Source: Ohtaekwangia kribbensis
GTDB lineage: Bacteria > Bacteroidota > Bacteroidia > Cytophagales > Cyclobacteriaceae
Direction of reading: 5' to 3'
Assembly: GCF_042676245.1 (NCBI RefSeq)
Contig: NZ_JBHTKA010000004.1
Span: 186,001 to 250,000, forward strand
Length of the DNA stretch: 64,000 bases
Positions 54,204 through 61,840 of the stretch are shown here, piece by piece (the first letter of the stretch is position 1; each line of letters opens with the position of its first letter). The notes beneath the pieces were generated by a model, which saw nothing but the letters and a program-made list of their open reading frames with translations, was not told the DNA's origin and made no database searches. The position numbers and the translations under genes were made by a program.

Positions 54204-54503
54204 TTATACTTTCCTCCGAAGCAATTCAATATAAATGCTATGTGCCAATTTTTCCAATACAGAGTTGCGTCCTGCTATATCCGTAAGATCTACATTTTGC
54301 GCAACGGAGATTAGCCCAATATAGTGATCCAGTAATTTATCATCATCCTCAACGCCATCTATGCCCATCAGGGTAAAGATGGTTTCGCTCAAGTGTAAGT
54401 GATAATCACCCGCAGAAAGCCCAAGTTGACTAAGACCATTAACAAGTTTACTATTGATGAGATCGTCTTTGATTAAAGAGATGATTAGTTGTTCTGTTTG
54501 CAT
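54204..54503 (-). CDS. Small hypothetical protein
   Basis: The 99-residue protein is soluble and helical (MQTEQLIISLIKDDLINSKL, LSQLGLSAGDYHLHLSETIF, KLLDHYIGLISVAQNVDLTD, LEKLAHSIYIELLRRK). I start it at the ATG at 54503; seven codons of open frame lie upstream. I recognise no family. Homologous small acidic proteins occur in Bacteroidota to my knowledge, but I cannot name one. Confidence 0.6.
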   Translation of the reverse strand: MQTEQLIISLIKDDLINSKLVNGLSQLGLSAGDYHLHLSETIFTLMGIDGVEDDDKLLDHYIGLISVAQNVDLTDIAGRNSVLEKLAHSIYIELLRRKV

Positions 54504-54608
54504 GTGATTCAAATTACAACACAAAGTTATCTGGTCAGTTTGAGAAAAGTGTCATACAGAAAGTTGACGGCTTCATCTTTACATTGGAAACAAAATAATC
54601 TCTTCGGC

Positions 54609-54665
54609 GATGAAGGCTCGTAAGCATCAGAGTCCCGGAGACCGGTGCCTCTGATGGGGAGGCAA
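54609..54665 (+). repeat. REP-type palindrome, copy 1
   Basis: The element reads gatgaaggctcgtaagcatc, then agagtcccggagaccggtg and cctctgatggggaggcaa. The core catcagagtc ... gcctctgatg folds with CCGG/CCGG at the inner end. Trailing ggggaggc is shared by all copies. Confidence 0.85.
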
Positions 54666-54669
54666 GTTT

Positions 54670-54823
54670 AAAAATAAAAGTATTAAACTATTAACACAAT
54701 TTTAGCTACGGATATGTATACGGCTTATGCACATTAAGCTACTAATACAAATTTCGATAGCATGACGATGAAGGCTCGTAAGCATCAGAGTCCCGGAGGC
54801 CGGTGACTCTGATGGGGAGGCAA
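54670..54823 (+). repeat. Direct repeat (spacer plus REP copy 2), left copy
   Basis: About 154 bases, from aaaaataaaagtattaaac through acggcttatgcacattaag to the REP palindrome (54767-54823), are repeated at 55946-56097 with roughly a dozen differences. The two copies flank the fragment, orphan ORF and RAYT. Confidence 0.85.
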
Positions 54824-54835
54824 GAGGACGTAATT

Positions 54836-55048
54836 ATGGATTACCTGAATGGAGGGCACGATGATAGAACTATAACAAATAAAATGGTTCGTGACCTTAG
54901 TGGTGAAGATGATGTTAATAAAGTAAAGAAAGCATTTCAGAAGTTGAGGAAATTAGGAAAAATAGTTCCTGTTAATGAAAAATCTAATGCATTTGATTTT
55001 TCATATAGGCTTAACAAAAACGAAACCGATAAAAATATCGGCTCATGA
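54836..55048 (+). CDS. Orphan winged-helix domain ORF (AlbA_2/RecG-like C-terminal fragment)
   Basis: The 70-residue product (start MDYLNGGHDDRTITNK) resembles the C-terminal winged helix of AlbA_2/Schlafen-like DNA-binding proteins: ITNKMVRDLSGEDDVNKVKK and AFQKLRKLGKIVPVNEKS. It has gagg 9-12 bases before the ATG at 54836. The N-terminal AlbA domain is missing and the ORF is wedged between REP copies 2 and 3. It is likely a remnant of a longer gene, but as a free-standing winged helix it could also act. Confidence 0.45.
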   Translation: MDYLNGGHDDRTITNKMVRDLSGEDDVNKVKKAFQKLRKLGKIVPVNEKSNAFDFSYRLNKNETDKNIGS

Positions 55049-55074
55049 TTTTTTTTCGCATCAGGACATTTAGT

Positions 55075-55121
55075 TCCCCATTAGAGTCACCGGCCTCCGG
55101 GACTCTGATGCTTCGAGGCAC
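55075..55121 (-). repeat. REP-type palindrome, copy 3 (inverted)
   Basis: The minus-strand reading is gtgcctcgaagcatcagagtc then ccggaggccggtgactctaa tgggg. It is in the opposite orientation to copies 1, 2 and 6, and is directly followed by a RAYT remnant exactly as copy 5 is followed by the RAYT. Confidence 0.8.
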
Positions 55122-55135
55122 CATCTATAATGGAA

Positions 55136-55195
55136 CTAACCATTAACGGACTTATAGTGACTGATCGCTATATCTCCAACTTCACCTAACTCATT
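55136..55195 (-). pseudogene. Remnant of a second RAYT (last 19 codons)
   Basis: Read on the minus strand, the bases encode NELGEVGDIAISHYKSVNG and a stop. The intact RAYT ends with NEMGDIAISHYKSVNG. Downstream order (stop, then REP copy 3) also matches RAYT plus copy 5. The rest of this second transposase has been lost. Confidence 0.85.
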
Positions 55196-55199
55196 AAAA

Positions 55200-55253
55200 C
55201 CCCATCAGGGTCACCGGCCTCCGCGGAGACAGGTGACTCTGGTGGGGAGGCAA
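55200..55253 (+). repeat. REP-type palindrome, hybrid copy 4
   Basis: The left half (ccatcagggtcaccggcctcc) is in the inverted orientation and the right half (gagacaggtgactctggtgg, then ggaggcaa) is in the direct orientation. It may be a recombination joint between two REP copies. Confidence 0.7.
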
Positions 55254-55296
55254 AAGTAGCTTCGAGCTTTGAGCAGCTGGTTGCTAGACGATTCAC

Positions 55297-55343
55297 GCCC
55301 CATCAGAGTCACCGGCCTCCGGGACTCTGATGCTTCGAGGCAC
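55297..55343 (-). repeat. REP-type palindrome, copy 5 (inverted)
   Basis: The sequence gccccatcagagtcaccggc ... ctccgggactctgatgcttcgaggc lies 17 bases after the RAYT stop and is the inverse of copy 6 at the other side of the gene. Confidence 0.85.
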
Positions 55344-55360
55344 AATCTACAATAAACCAC

Positions 55361-55923
55361 CTAACCGTTAACGGATTTGTAATGACTAATCGCTATATCT
55401 CCCATCTCGTTCAATTCATAGTACCGAGCTCTGGAATGTTTATACTGTGTAAAATCATCAACCAGATTCCATTTACCGCGCACCGGATTATGATGAATAT
55501 AATCCAGCTTCTGTTCGATCATCCTTTCATCGTAGCACTTACGTGCATCAAACGATAACCTGAACACTTGGTGGTTCTTACCTTTCAATTTTCTGCACGT
55601 TCAACACCTTTCGAAAGTATCTCTAATGTATCCAGTCTATTCTGTTTCCGTAGTCCAGTCACTATAGAGTATGCCATAAATCGTTTACCGTCACCTACAA
55701 TTTTACTTAACGATGTACCGCTGTGTGTTGGAAAAAGTAAAACATGAAAGTGATTCGGCATAATAACATAGCCGAGCAACAGGCAGCCATCATGCTTTAA
55801 ATGATCAAACCATCTATAGACGCTGTGGTAAGCATTCGCTTCTTCAAATAGAGGGAGCCAATTATAACATGTAACAGTGCAAAAATAAACTTCGTGAGTT
55901 TCGACTTGGAGTGTATGCAACAT
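55361..55923 (-). pseudogene. REP-associated tyrosine transposase (RAYT, Y1_Tnp), frameshifted
   Basis: The gene is read in two frames that overlap by four bases at 55585-55588. The first part (112 residues) contains the Y1 transposase core: the HUH pair in MPNHFHVLLFP, and a candidate catalytic Tyr in GDGKRFMAYSIV. The second part contains the C-terminal domain KSFQ-like HQVFRLSFDARKCYDERMIEQ and YIHHNPVRGKWNLVDD. One base re-read or inserted restores a protein of about 187 residues. RAYTs are domesticated IS200/IS605-like transposases that process REP palindromes. REP copies 5 and 6 flank it. It is damaged or uses a -1 shift. Confidence 0.8.
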
Positions 55924-55945
55924 TCAGCTAACGGTATCAAAGTAT

Positions 55946-56097
55946 AAAAATAAAAGTATTAAACTATTAATACAATTTTAACTATAGACATGTATACGGC
56001 TTATGCACATTAAGCTGCTAATACAAATTTCGCTAGCATTACGATGAAGGCTCGTACGCATCAGAGTCCCGGAGACCGGTGACTCTGATGGGGAGGC
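55946..56097 (+). repeat. Direct repeat (spacer plus REP copy 6), right copy
   Basis: This segment repeats 54670-54823. Its REP palindrome (56041-56097) has acgcatcagagtcccggaga and ccggtgactctgatggggag and is in the same orientation as copies 1 and 2. It lies upstream of the RAYT gene. Confidence 0.85.
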
Positions 56098-56134
56098 GAG
56101 CAATTAACTAACGCCATTGCAAAAAGTATCTTCA

Positions 56135-57082
56135 TCAAAATATAACCGACATAAGTGCTATAAAACCTGCAAGCTCAATGATCGCTAAACCCATACCTGC
56201 AACAGGCATTATCTTTCTGGACTTTATATCCCTAAAAAAGTCTCTTTTAATCTTATCGTGACCCGCTACCGATTCAAGTTTTTTCAAGACTTCCTTATCT
56301 CTCGCACCAATAGAGTAAAACAAATAGTTCTGTTTAGTGAAGGTATGATCTTCCACAAGTCTAAAGAAGAATTCAGGCTTGTTATTCGCTACCTCATATA
56401 CTACTCTTTTATAATATGAATTTACATCATCCATAGGCAGCTTTGCAAGACTATCTCTCAATACGGCATATTCTACGATGGATATATTTTGAATAAGATA
56501 ATTCATTATTTCAAGATATCGATTGTGTCGCTCAACTGTACTATCGCGGATATACTTTATCCTTGCATCCGTGAATATCCTGAATTCACTATGATTCATC
56601 CTCTTATTTTTGAGCTTCTCCCACGAATCATACCTATCTTCAAAAGGATGACTATACATGCGAAATAAATGATCCACTTCTGTATTTGCCACACTATACC
56701 GATCCAAATAATAAGCATTATTTAACTCTTCGTTTGCCACAGCAGTATTTACCACAGGCATCAACAATACTTCCCTCTTCATTTTTTTAGAGTCTCGAAT
56801 GAGTGTCAAACTGCCATCCTTCTGAATGATCTTAACTTTTTTACCGATATAGGTACTATCTGATTGCCAAACGAGCGTATCGACACTAGCAATTCTATAT
56901 CCTCTTGGTGCGGCCCCGTAGTAGCTCCCCATCTCAAAAACAAGCGCATCTGTTTTACCCAGATCAACATAATACACTCTCGATCTTTTAATAGCCTCCA
57001 GCAGCACCCTACTCGAATCATTTTGAGCCAAAGCCAAAATTGAATTGATCAAGTTTAAAATCACAACTAAAGTATATTTCAT
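56135..57082 (-). CDS. Envelope protein of unknown function
   Basis: I start it at MKYTLVVILNLINSILALAQ, which is a signal peptide; the open frame extends thirty codons upstream without a signal. The 315-residue mature region has a beta-rich half (MPVVNTAVANEELNNAYYLD, WEKLKNKRMNHSEFRIFTDA) and a helical half (IRDSTVERHNRYLEIMNYLI). A C-terminal membrane helix follows (MPVAGMGLAIIELAGFIALM). I recognise no family. It follows the VWA gene on the same strand after 90 bases. Confidence 0.6.
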   Translation of the reverse strand: MKYTLVVILNLINSILALAQNDSSRVLLEAIKRSRVYYVDLGKTDALVFEMGSYYGAAPRGYRIASVDTLVWQSDSTYIGKKVKIIQKDGSLTLIRDSKKMKREVLLMPVVNTAVANEELNNAYYLDRYSVANTEVDHLFRMYSHPFEDRYDSWEKLKNKRMNHSEFRIFTDARIKYIRDSTVERHNRYLEIMNYLIQNISIVEYAVLRDSLAKLPMDDVNSYYKRVVYEVANNKPEFFFRLVEDHTFTKQNYLFYSIGARDKEVLKKLESVAGHDKIKRDFFRDIKSRKIMPVAGMGLAIIELAGFIALMSVIF

Positions 57083-57172
57083 ATCAACCATCCGCATTAA
57101 TCCAATATTTATTCTAAAGCCAGGCGGCAACGCACCCAACAGGTACGTTGCCGGCAAAAAACCATCAACCAA

Positions 57173-58324
57173 CTACTCCCACTTCAGATTTTTAGCTGTG
57201 CCTTTCTGCTTGATCGATTTCATCATCGATGCATCCAGCATGGCATCCTTGCTTTGTTGCGATGCATTTTTTGATATATACTCCTGGCGTTGTTTATTCA
57301 ACGACAATATTTCATCCTGAATCTTCTTACGCTCCTGCGACTTTTGCTGAACATATACCTTGCGTTGCTCGATAGTCATGCTTTTCATTTCCGTTGGCAA
57401 ATCTTCTGTTTTTGTTTCAGTAATTACCTTATCGTTATCTTTGGCAGCATCCACCAAATCCCAACTGGAGTTTTTATAAGCATGTGAACTCTTGGAGACA
57501 GCTCGTTCAGCTTTATTTGCCTTACCGTAGCTTTCGGCATTATTATCCTGCACAACCTGTTGTGACTTTTTATACGATCCGGTTTTACCGTAGTATATAT
57601 AGGTAGTATTCAGTTGATCATTCAGCGCAGCGATCTTATCATCATAGGGTGTTGGTATATATACTGTTTTACTATTCTGCTGGATACTCATAAATGTACC
57701 ACCTGTTAAATCTGCGCCACTCTTCCAGTTGGTGAGTATACCTTCATTAAAGTCACCACAGAAAATTGTATTTACGACAACACCTTTTTCTTTAGCCTGC
57801 GAACATGCCAGTTGATACGACACTGATCCTTGCGTGAAGGGCTCGTTGCCGGCAATAAAGATCATCTTCAAATCTGCATCCGAGGCCGACCAGGCTAACT
57901 GGTTCAATGATGTTCGGATAACATGCCCACAAAATTCATTACCACCATTGGTACGAAGCGAGAATAACTTTTCAGAGATAACATCAAGATCGTCAGACAA
58001 CGGACTCACCTGCCGGATATATCCCTCTGATTCAGGCAAACCATCGTTGCCATATTCATATAGCGCAATCTTTATCTCTGGTTGCGAGCCATCACCACAT
58101 TTAGCGGCTGCCAGTTCATTTACAATTTTCCATAGCTGCGCTTTCGCCTGATCAATAAGACCGTCCATGCTGTTGCTGGTATCAAGCAGCAGTGCTAACA
58201 TGATCGTTTGAGGTTTTGCTGGTTCCTGCTCATCTATAGATTCTGACGTAAATGCCATCAGGAAAACCACAACCGAAAACACAAATGCTTTCGGCAAAAT
58301 GCTGAAGTAGATTATAGGCTTCAT
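57173..58324 (-). CDS. Secreted VWA-domain protein
   Basis: The 383-residue protein has an N-terminal signal or anchor (FVFSVVVFLMAFTSES). A von Willebrand A domain covers about 40-220: the metal site MIDAS is in ALLLDTSNSMDGLIDQA, the threonine side in LRTNGGNEFCG, and FIAGNEPFTQG supplies the Asp/Gly position. A helical, Lys/Gln-rich C-terminus follows (MTIEQRKVYVQQKSQERKKI), with coiled-coil character. VWA proteins bind partner proteins or matrix through Mg. It starts 29 bases from a divergent small ORF. Confidence 0.85.
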   Translation of the reverse strand: MKPIIYFSILPKAFVFSVVVFLMAFTSESIDEQEPAKPQTIMLALLLDTSNSMDGLIDQAKAQLWKIVNELAAAKCGDGSQPEIKIALYEYGNDGLPESEGYIRQVSPLSDDLDVISEKLFSLRTNGGNEFCGHVIRTSLNQLAWSASDADLKMIFIAGNEPFTQGSVSYQLACSQAKEKGVVVNTIFCGDFNEGILTNWKSGADLTGGTFMSIQQNSKTVYIPTPYDDKIAALNDQLNTTYIYYGKTGSYKKSQQVVQDNNAESYGKANKAERAVSKSSHAYKNSSWDLVDAAKDNDKVITETKTEDLPTEMKSMTIEQRKVYVQQKSQERKKIQDEILSLNKQRQEYISKNASQQSKDAMLDASMMKSIKQKGTAKNLKWE

Positions 58325-58353
58325 AATTCCGTTTTTGTTTCAGTAAATTTTAC

Positions 58354-58467
58354 ATGAAAAAAGTTGAGATGGCACCTGAACTCCGTAGGGGACAATATTG
58401 GCTTAGTGAGGATCACAAACCACTGGGTAAACCGGCAAAACTTGCCTTCCAGTCTCAAAAGAGATAA
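58354..58467 (+). CDS. Possible small protein before the histidine kinase gene
   Basis: An open frame of 37 codons reads MKKVEMAPELRRGQYWLSED followed by a basic tail. It starts after an AT-rich leader (taaattttac) and ends 36 bases before the kinase gene. The composition is plausible for a real peptide, but chance is not excluded. Confidence 0.3.
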   Translation: MKKVEMAPELRRGQYWLSEDHKPLGKPAKLAFQSQKR

Positions 58468-58503
58468 AAATTATAATGTTAACTTTCCGATGTCAAGCCA
58501 CAC

Positions 58504-60444
58504 ATGAGCCGGAAACTTCTGTTATACTCTGTCATCACTACCTTTCTTTTGATGGGCATGAATTGCTTTGCTCAAAAAAAGGCAGAATCATATAAAAGTC
58601 TCAAGAAGCGGTCGACCCGAACTGAAGCTGAACAGTTGCTACAGGAAGCAGAAACATTAAAGTATAATAATCCGGATGAAGCACTTGACAAAGTACAGGA
58701 GGCCTTAGCGATGAGTATAGCGCAGCATGACGATTTCACCGAAGGTCGCTCCTATATATTATTAGCCGAAATCAACGAAGGAATTTTCGTATGGAAACTC
58801 GCTTACGAAAACTATCTACGTGCACAGGAAAAACTATCAGCCTACAGCGTTACCGAAGAGTATATAAAAACCATAAAAGGTCTAGGCAACACAAGTCTTG
58901 AACTAAAGAATTATGATGCCGCATTGAAATATTACGAACAAGGCTTATCGATGCGATTGTCTGGAACCGGGCAACGAGAACTTCTGATTGGCAAATCGGA
59001 AGTATACTATCAGATGGGAAATTACCAGGAAGCGCTGAAAATACTCGAGACACTAAGAAATCCGAAAGGATACGACCAGCAGGTAGAAAATTTAATAACG
59101 AAAGTAAAAGTGCGGATGAACGAAGTGGACAAACCACAGAATATATATGGCAATTCACTCAACACAATTCGCAGTGGAAAAAGTGTAAGTCCTAAAGAAC
59201 AGGAAGCGGTACAGGAAACTAAAGAAGAGATCTCCGATGCATTGCAAGAGAACAAACTATACGATGAAGAAATAGGTTTACGGAAGCAGTCTATTGAATA
59301 TAATCTCGAGACGAAAAATCTTGCCGAAGTAAGTAAAGACAAAGTTGCCATCAGTAAAAGTCTGGATGCAAAAGGAGAAACATCAGCTGCTATAAAAGAA
59401 GCTGAAGAAGCGGCCTCCATAGCCGACACCATAAACAATCCGAAAGAGCAGGCGAATGCCTTTCTTTCACTGGCTACCTTGTATGAAAAGAATGGTCAAC
59501 CCGACAAGGCGCTGAATGCATTTAAGAAATATAGTGAAGCCGTAAGTAAGAATGAAAAGCTGAACGAAAGTATGCTGACGGAAAAATCTGAACTCATTCG
59601 AAAACAAAAAGACATTGAAGAGTATACCAAGAATGTATATATAGGCCAGCGCGAAGAAACCATTGAAGAAGAAACCGTATTCAGACAGCAACTTATTATT
59701 TATGGTTTATTGGCCATCATTCTCATCATTGCCATTACCTCGTTCTTCATCTTCAAAAATGCGCAAGCCAGTAAATTAGCCAACCGATTACTCGCATTAA
59801 AATCATTACGTGGACAGATGAATCCGCATTTCATTTTCAACGCACTCAACTCGGTTAATCAATTTATATCGCAGCAGGACGAACGAACAGCAAACCGTTT
59901 CCTATCCGAGTTTGCGTTACTTATGCGATTGGTACTTGAGCATTCGCAGGAAGACTTCATCACACTTCAAAAAGAACAGGAAATACTATCGCTATATCTC
60001 AAACTGGAACATTACCGCTTTCGCGACAAATTCGATTATGAAATTAAGTCGGATGAATCGATTAACACCGAAGCAATACAGATTCCACCTATGCTGATTC
60101 AGCCCTACATTGAAAATGCGGTGTGGCATGGTCTGCGGTATAAAGATGAGAAAGGAAAACTCTCGCTTCACTTCTATAAGCAAAATGGAAGTCTGGTTGC
60201 AGAAATTACAGACGATGGTATAGGGCGAAAACGCTCCACTGAATTGAAAACCGAGAATCAGAAGAAACACAACTCCACCGGGTTAAAAAATATAGAAGAA
60301 CGACTGGCAATTATCAACAAAGTGTATAAAGTAAGCTATCGTGTTGTGATTGAAGATCGTACCGACAACAGCGGAACACGCGTAAGTGTATATATGCCTA
60401 TCAACAGCAAAATAAAATCATACGATGAAAGCCGTAATTATTGA
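58504..60444 (+). CDS. TPR-linked LytS-type sensor histidine kinase
   Basis: The 646-residue protein has a signal peptide (TTFLLMGMNCFAQ), TPR-like helical repeats at about 30-370 (YYEQGLSMRLSGTGQRELLI), a single membrane helix at about 395-415 (IIYGLLAIILIIAITSFFIF) and a His_kinase/HATPase domain. The His site is MNPHFIFNALNSVNQFISQQ (His442). The ATPase N-box region is IPPMLIQPYIENAVWHGL and the G-box ITDDGIG. This is the LytS/YehU group. Periplasmic TPRs suggest it senses a partner protein. The regulator gene overlaps its end by 20 bases. Confidence 0.9.
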   Translation: MSRKLLLYSVITTFLLMGMNCFAQKKAESYKSLKKRSTRTEAEQLLQEAETLKYNNPDEALDKVQEALAMSIAQHDDFTEGRSYILLAEINEGIFVWKLAYENYLRAQEKLSAYSVTEEYIKTIKGLGNTSLELKNYDAALKYYEQGLSMRLSGTGQRELLIGKSEVYYQMGNYQEALKILETLRNPKGYDQQVENLITKVKVRMNEVDKPQNIYGNSLNTIRSGKSVSPKEQEAVQETKEEISDALQENKLYDEEIGLRKQSIEYNLETKNLAEVSKDKVAISKSLDAKGETSAAIKEAEEAASIADTINNPKEQANAFLSLATLYEKNGQPDKALNAFKKYSEAVSKNEKLNESMLTEKSELIRKQKDIEEYTKNVYIGQREETIEEETVFRQQLIIYGLLAIILIIAITSFFIFKNAQASKLANRLLALKSLRGQMNPHFIFNALNSVNQFISQQDERTANRFLSEFALLMRLVLEHSQEDFITLQKEQEILSLYLKLEHYRFRDKFDYEIKSDESINTEAIQIPPMLIQPYIENAVWHGLRYKDEKGKLSLHFYKQNGSLVAEITDDGIGRKRSTELKTENQKKHNSTGLKNIEERLAIINKVYKVSYRVVIEDRTDNSGTRVSVYMPINSKIKSYDESRNY

Positions 60445-61165
60445 CGATGAAGAAGACAGCCGCAAGATACTGGCGAACTACCTGACTAAATATTGTCCGG
60501 ATGTACAGGTTTGTGGGTTCGGTGAATCGGTAGCTACCGGCAAAGATGCTATTCAAAAATATAATCCTGATATAGTATTTCTTGATATTGAAATGCCCTA
60601 CGGCAACGGCTTCGATCTGTTGGACAGTATCGATGACATTGCTTTTGAAACTGTTTTTGTTACAGCCTTCGGCAATTACGCTATACAGGCACTAAACCAA
60701 AGTGCTGCCTACTACCTGCTAAAGCCTATTAACATTGACGAATTAATTAAGGCTGTAGAAAAAATAAAAAAAGAAAGAGCAGACGTAAACTATACCCGAC
60801 ACACAAACATATTACTGGACAACATACGCACTCCGGTCAATCAGAAGATCATGCTTCCAACCATGGAAGGATTTGAGATTGTTACGATCAACACCATTTT
60901 ATACTGCGAAGCTGCCGACAACTTCACACGTTTCTACCTGGACAACAACTGCACATCGCTTCTGATCTGCAAAACGCTAAAGTACTTCGAAGAGATATTA
61001 AAAGATCATCGTTTTCTGCGCATCCACCGCTCCTACCTCATCAACCCTGATTATGTTATTCGCTATGCCAAAGGGAAAGGAGGAACGGTTACGATGAAGA
61101 ACAATAAAGAACTGGAAATGTCTGCCGAAAAGAAGCAGCAATTTCTGGCGATGTTTGAACGCTAA
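60425..61165 (+). CDS. LytTR-type response regulator
   Basis: The 246-residue protein has a receiver domain at about 1-120 (acidic pair Asp7/Asp8, phosphoacceptor Asp54 in DIVFLDIEMPYGNGFD, Lys in YYLLKPINIDEL) and a LytTR DNA-binding domain at about 145-245 (IVTINTILYCEAADNFTRFY, RFLRIHRSYLINPDYVIRYA). It pairs with the kinase gene at 58504, with which it is translationally coupled. Its target promoters are not visible here. Confidence 0.95.
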   Translation: MKAVIIDDEEDSRKILANYLTKYCPDVQVCGFGESVATGKDAIQKYNPDIVFLDIEMPYGNGFDLLDSIDDIAFETVFVTAFGNYAIQALNQSAAYYLLKPINIDELIKAVEKIKKERADVNYTRHTNILLDNIRTPVNQKIMLPTMEGFEIVTINTILYCEAADNFTRFYLDNNCTSLLICKTLKYFEEILKDHRFLRIHRSYLINPDYVIRYAKGKGGTVTMKNNKELEMSAEKKQQFLAMFER

Positions 61166-61167
61166 CA

Positions 61168-61221
61168 GGTACAGGTCCAACGACTTGTACCAATAAAGTT
61201 TCAAATCTTCGGACTTGAAAC
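61168..61221. repeat. Two 24-bp palindromic hairpins upstream of ridA
   Basis: Hairpin A (61168-61191) is ggtacaggtc-caac-gacttgtacc. Hairpin B (61198-61221) is gtttcaaatc-ttcg-gacttgaaac. Both share the core caagtc/gacttg, with 10-bp stems and tetraloops. A reappears after ridA. Confidence 0.85.
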
Positions 61222-61259
61222 GAATATACTATATTTAAGCAGATCGAAAACCAGCACGC

Positions 61260-61646
61260 ATGTCCATCATCAAACACAACCCATCCACTATATTCCCTCA
61301 ATACAAGAATTATAGTCATGCCATAGAAACAACTAGCGGTTCACGACATTTATTCATCAGCGGACTAAACGGCTACGAACTAGATGGACATTCGATGCCG
61401 GAATCATTTTGGGAGCAGGGAGTATTGATCTGGAAACATTTAGGCGAAATACTAAAGTCTGCAGGCATGACATATAGCAATCTTGTATCCGTACGAACCT
61501 ATCTGTCAAGTCCTCAATATGACCGGGAGAATATAGAACTCCGAAAAAAGTTTTTAGGCGATCACCAGCCAGCTTTAACAGTAATATGCTGTCAGTTGCT
61601 GGAGACAAAGTGGAAGCTTGAAGTTGAAGCAGTTGCAGCCGAATAA
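61260..61646 (+). CDS. RidA-family (YjgF/YER057c) protein
   Basis: The 128-residue protein is of the trimeric Rid fold, which in RidA deaminates reactive enamine/imine intermediates. Relevant features are LFISGLNGYELDGHSMPESF, EQGVLIWKHLGEILKSAGMT, NLVSVRTYLSSPQYDRENIE and PALTVICCQLLETKWKLEVE. The Arg that binds substrate in RidA (the PxRxxV..v..l...l.vEi motif) is replaced here by the ALTVICCQLLETKWKLE context, so it may belong to another Rid subgroup. It is bracketed by palindromic hairpins on both sides. Confidence 0.75.
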   Translation: MSIIKHNPSTIFPQYKNYSHAIETTSGSRHLFISGLNGYELDGHSMPESFWEQGVLIWKHLGEILKSAGMTYSNLVSVRTYLSSPQYDRENIELRKKFLGDHQPALTVICCQLLETKWKLEVEAVAAE

Positions 61647-61648
61647 CT

Positions 61649-61784
61649 GGTGCAAGTCTTTCGACTTGTACCTATCCTATTTCAAGTCTTCAGACTTGAA
61701 ATACAGCATTCAGATACAATCTTAAATCCAACTCACCAGTCTGAAGACTGGATAATTTTTGGTACAAGTCGAAAGACTTGCACC
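61649..61784. repeat. Four palindromic hairpins after ridA
   Basis: These are ggtgcaagtc-tttc-gacttgtacc (61649-61672), atttcaagtc-ttca-gacttgaaat (61679-61702), ccagtc-tgaa-gactgg (61736-61751) and ggtacaagtc-gaaa-gacttgcacc (61761-61784). All share the caagtc/gacttg core and tetraloops. The last is the inverse of the first, so the two could pair as one long stem. Confidence 0.85.
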
Positions 61785-61840
61785 AGTTCCTTTGCTAATG
61801 CAACCTTCGGTTATTCTTATTGTCAATAAAAGAAAAGTGA

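Noticed and set aside
54600..56100. CRISPR array made of the repeated palindromes
   Set aside because: The repeats are in both orientations, separated by genes and by a repeated spacer, and are next to a RAYT rather than cas genes.
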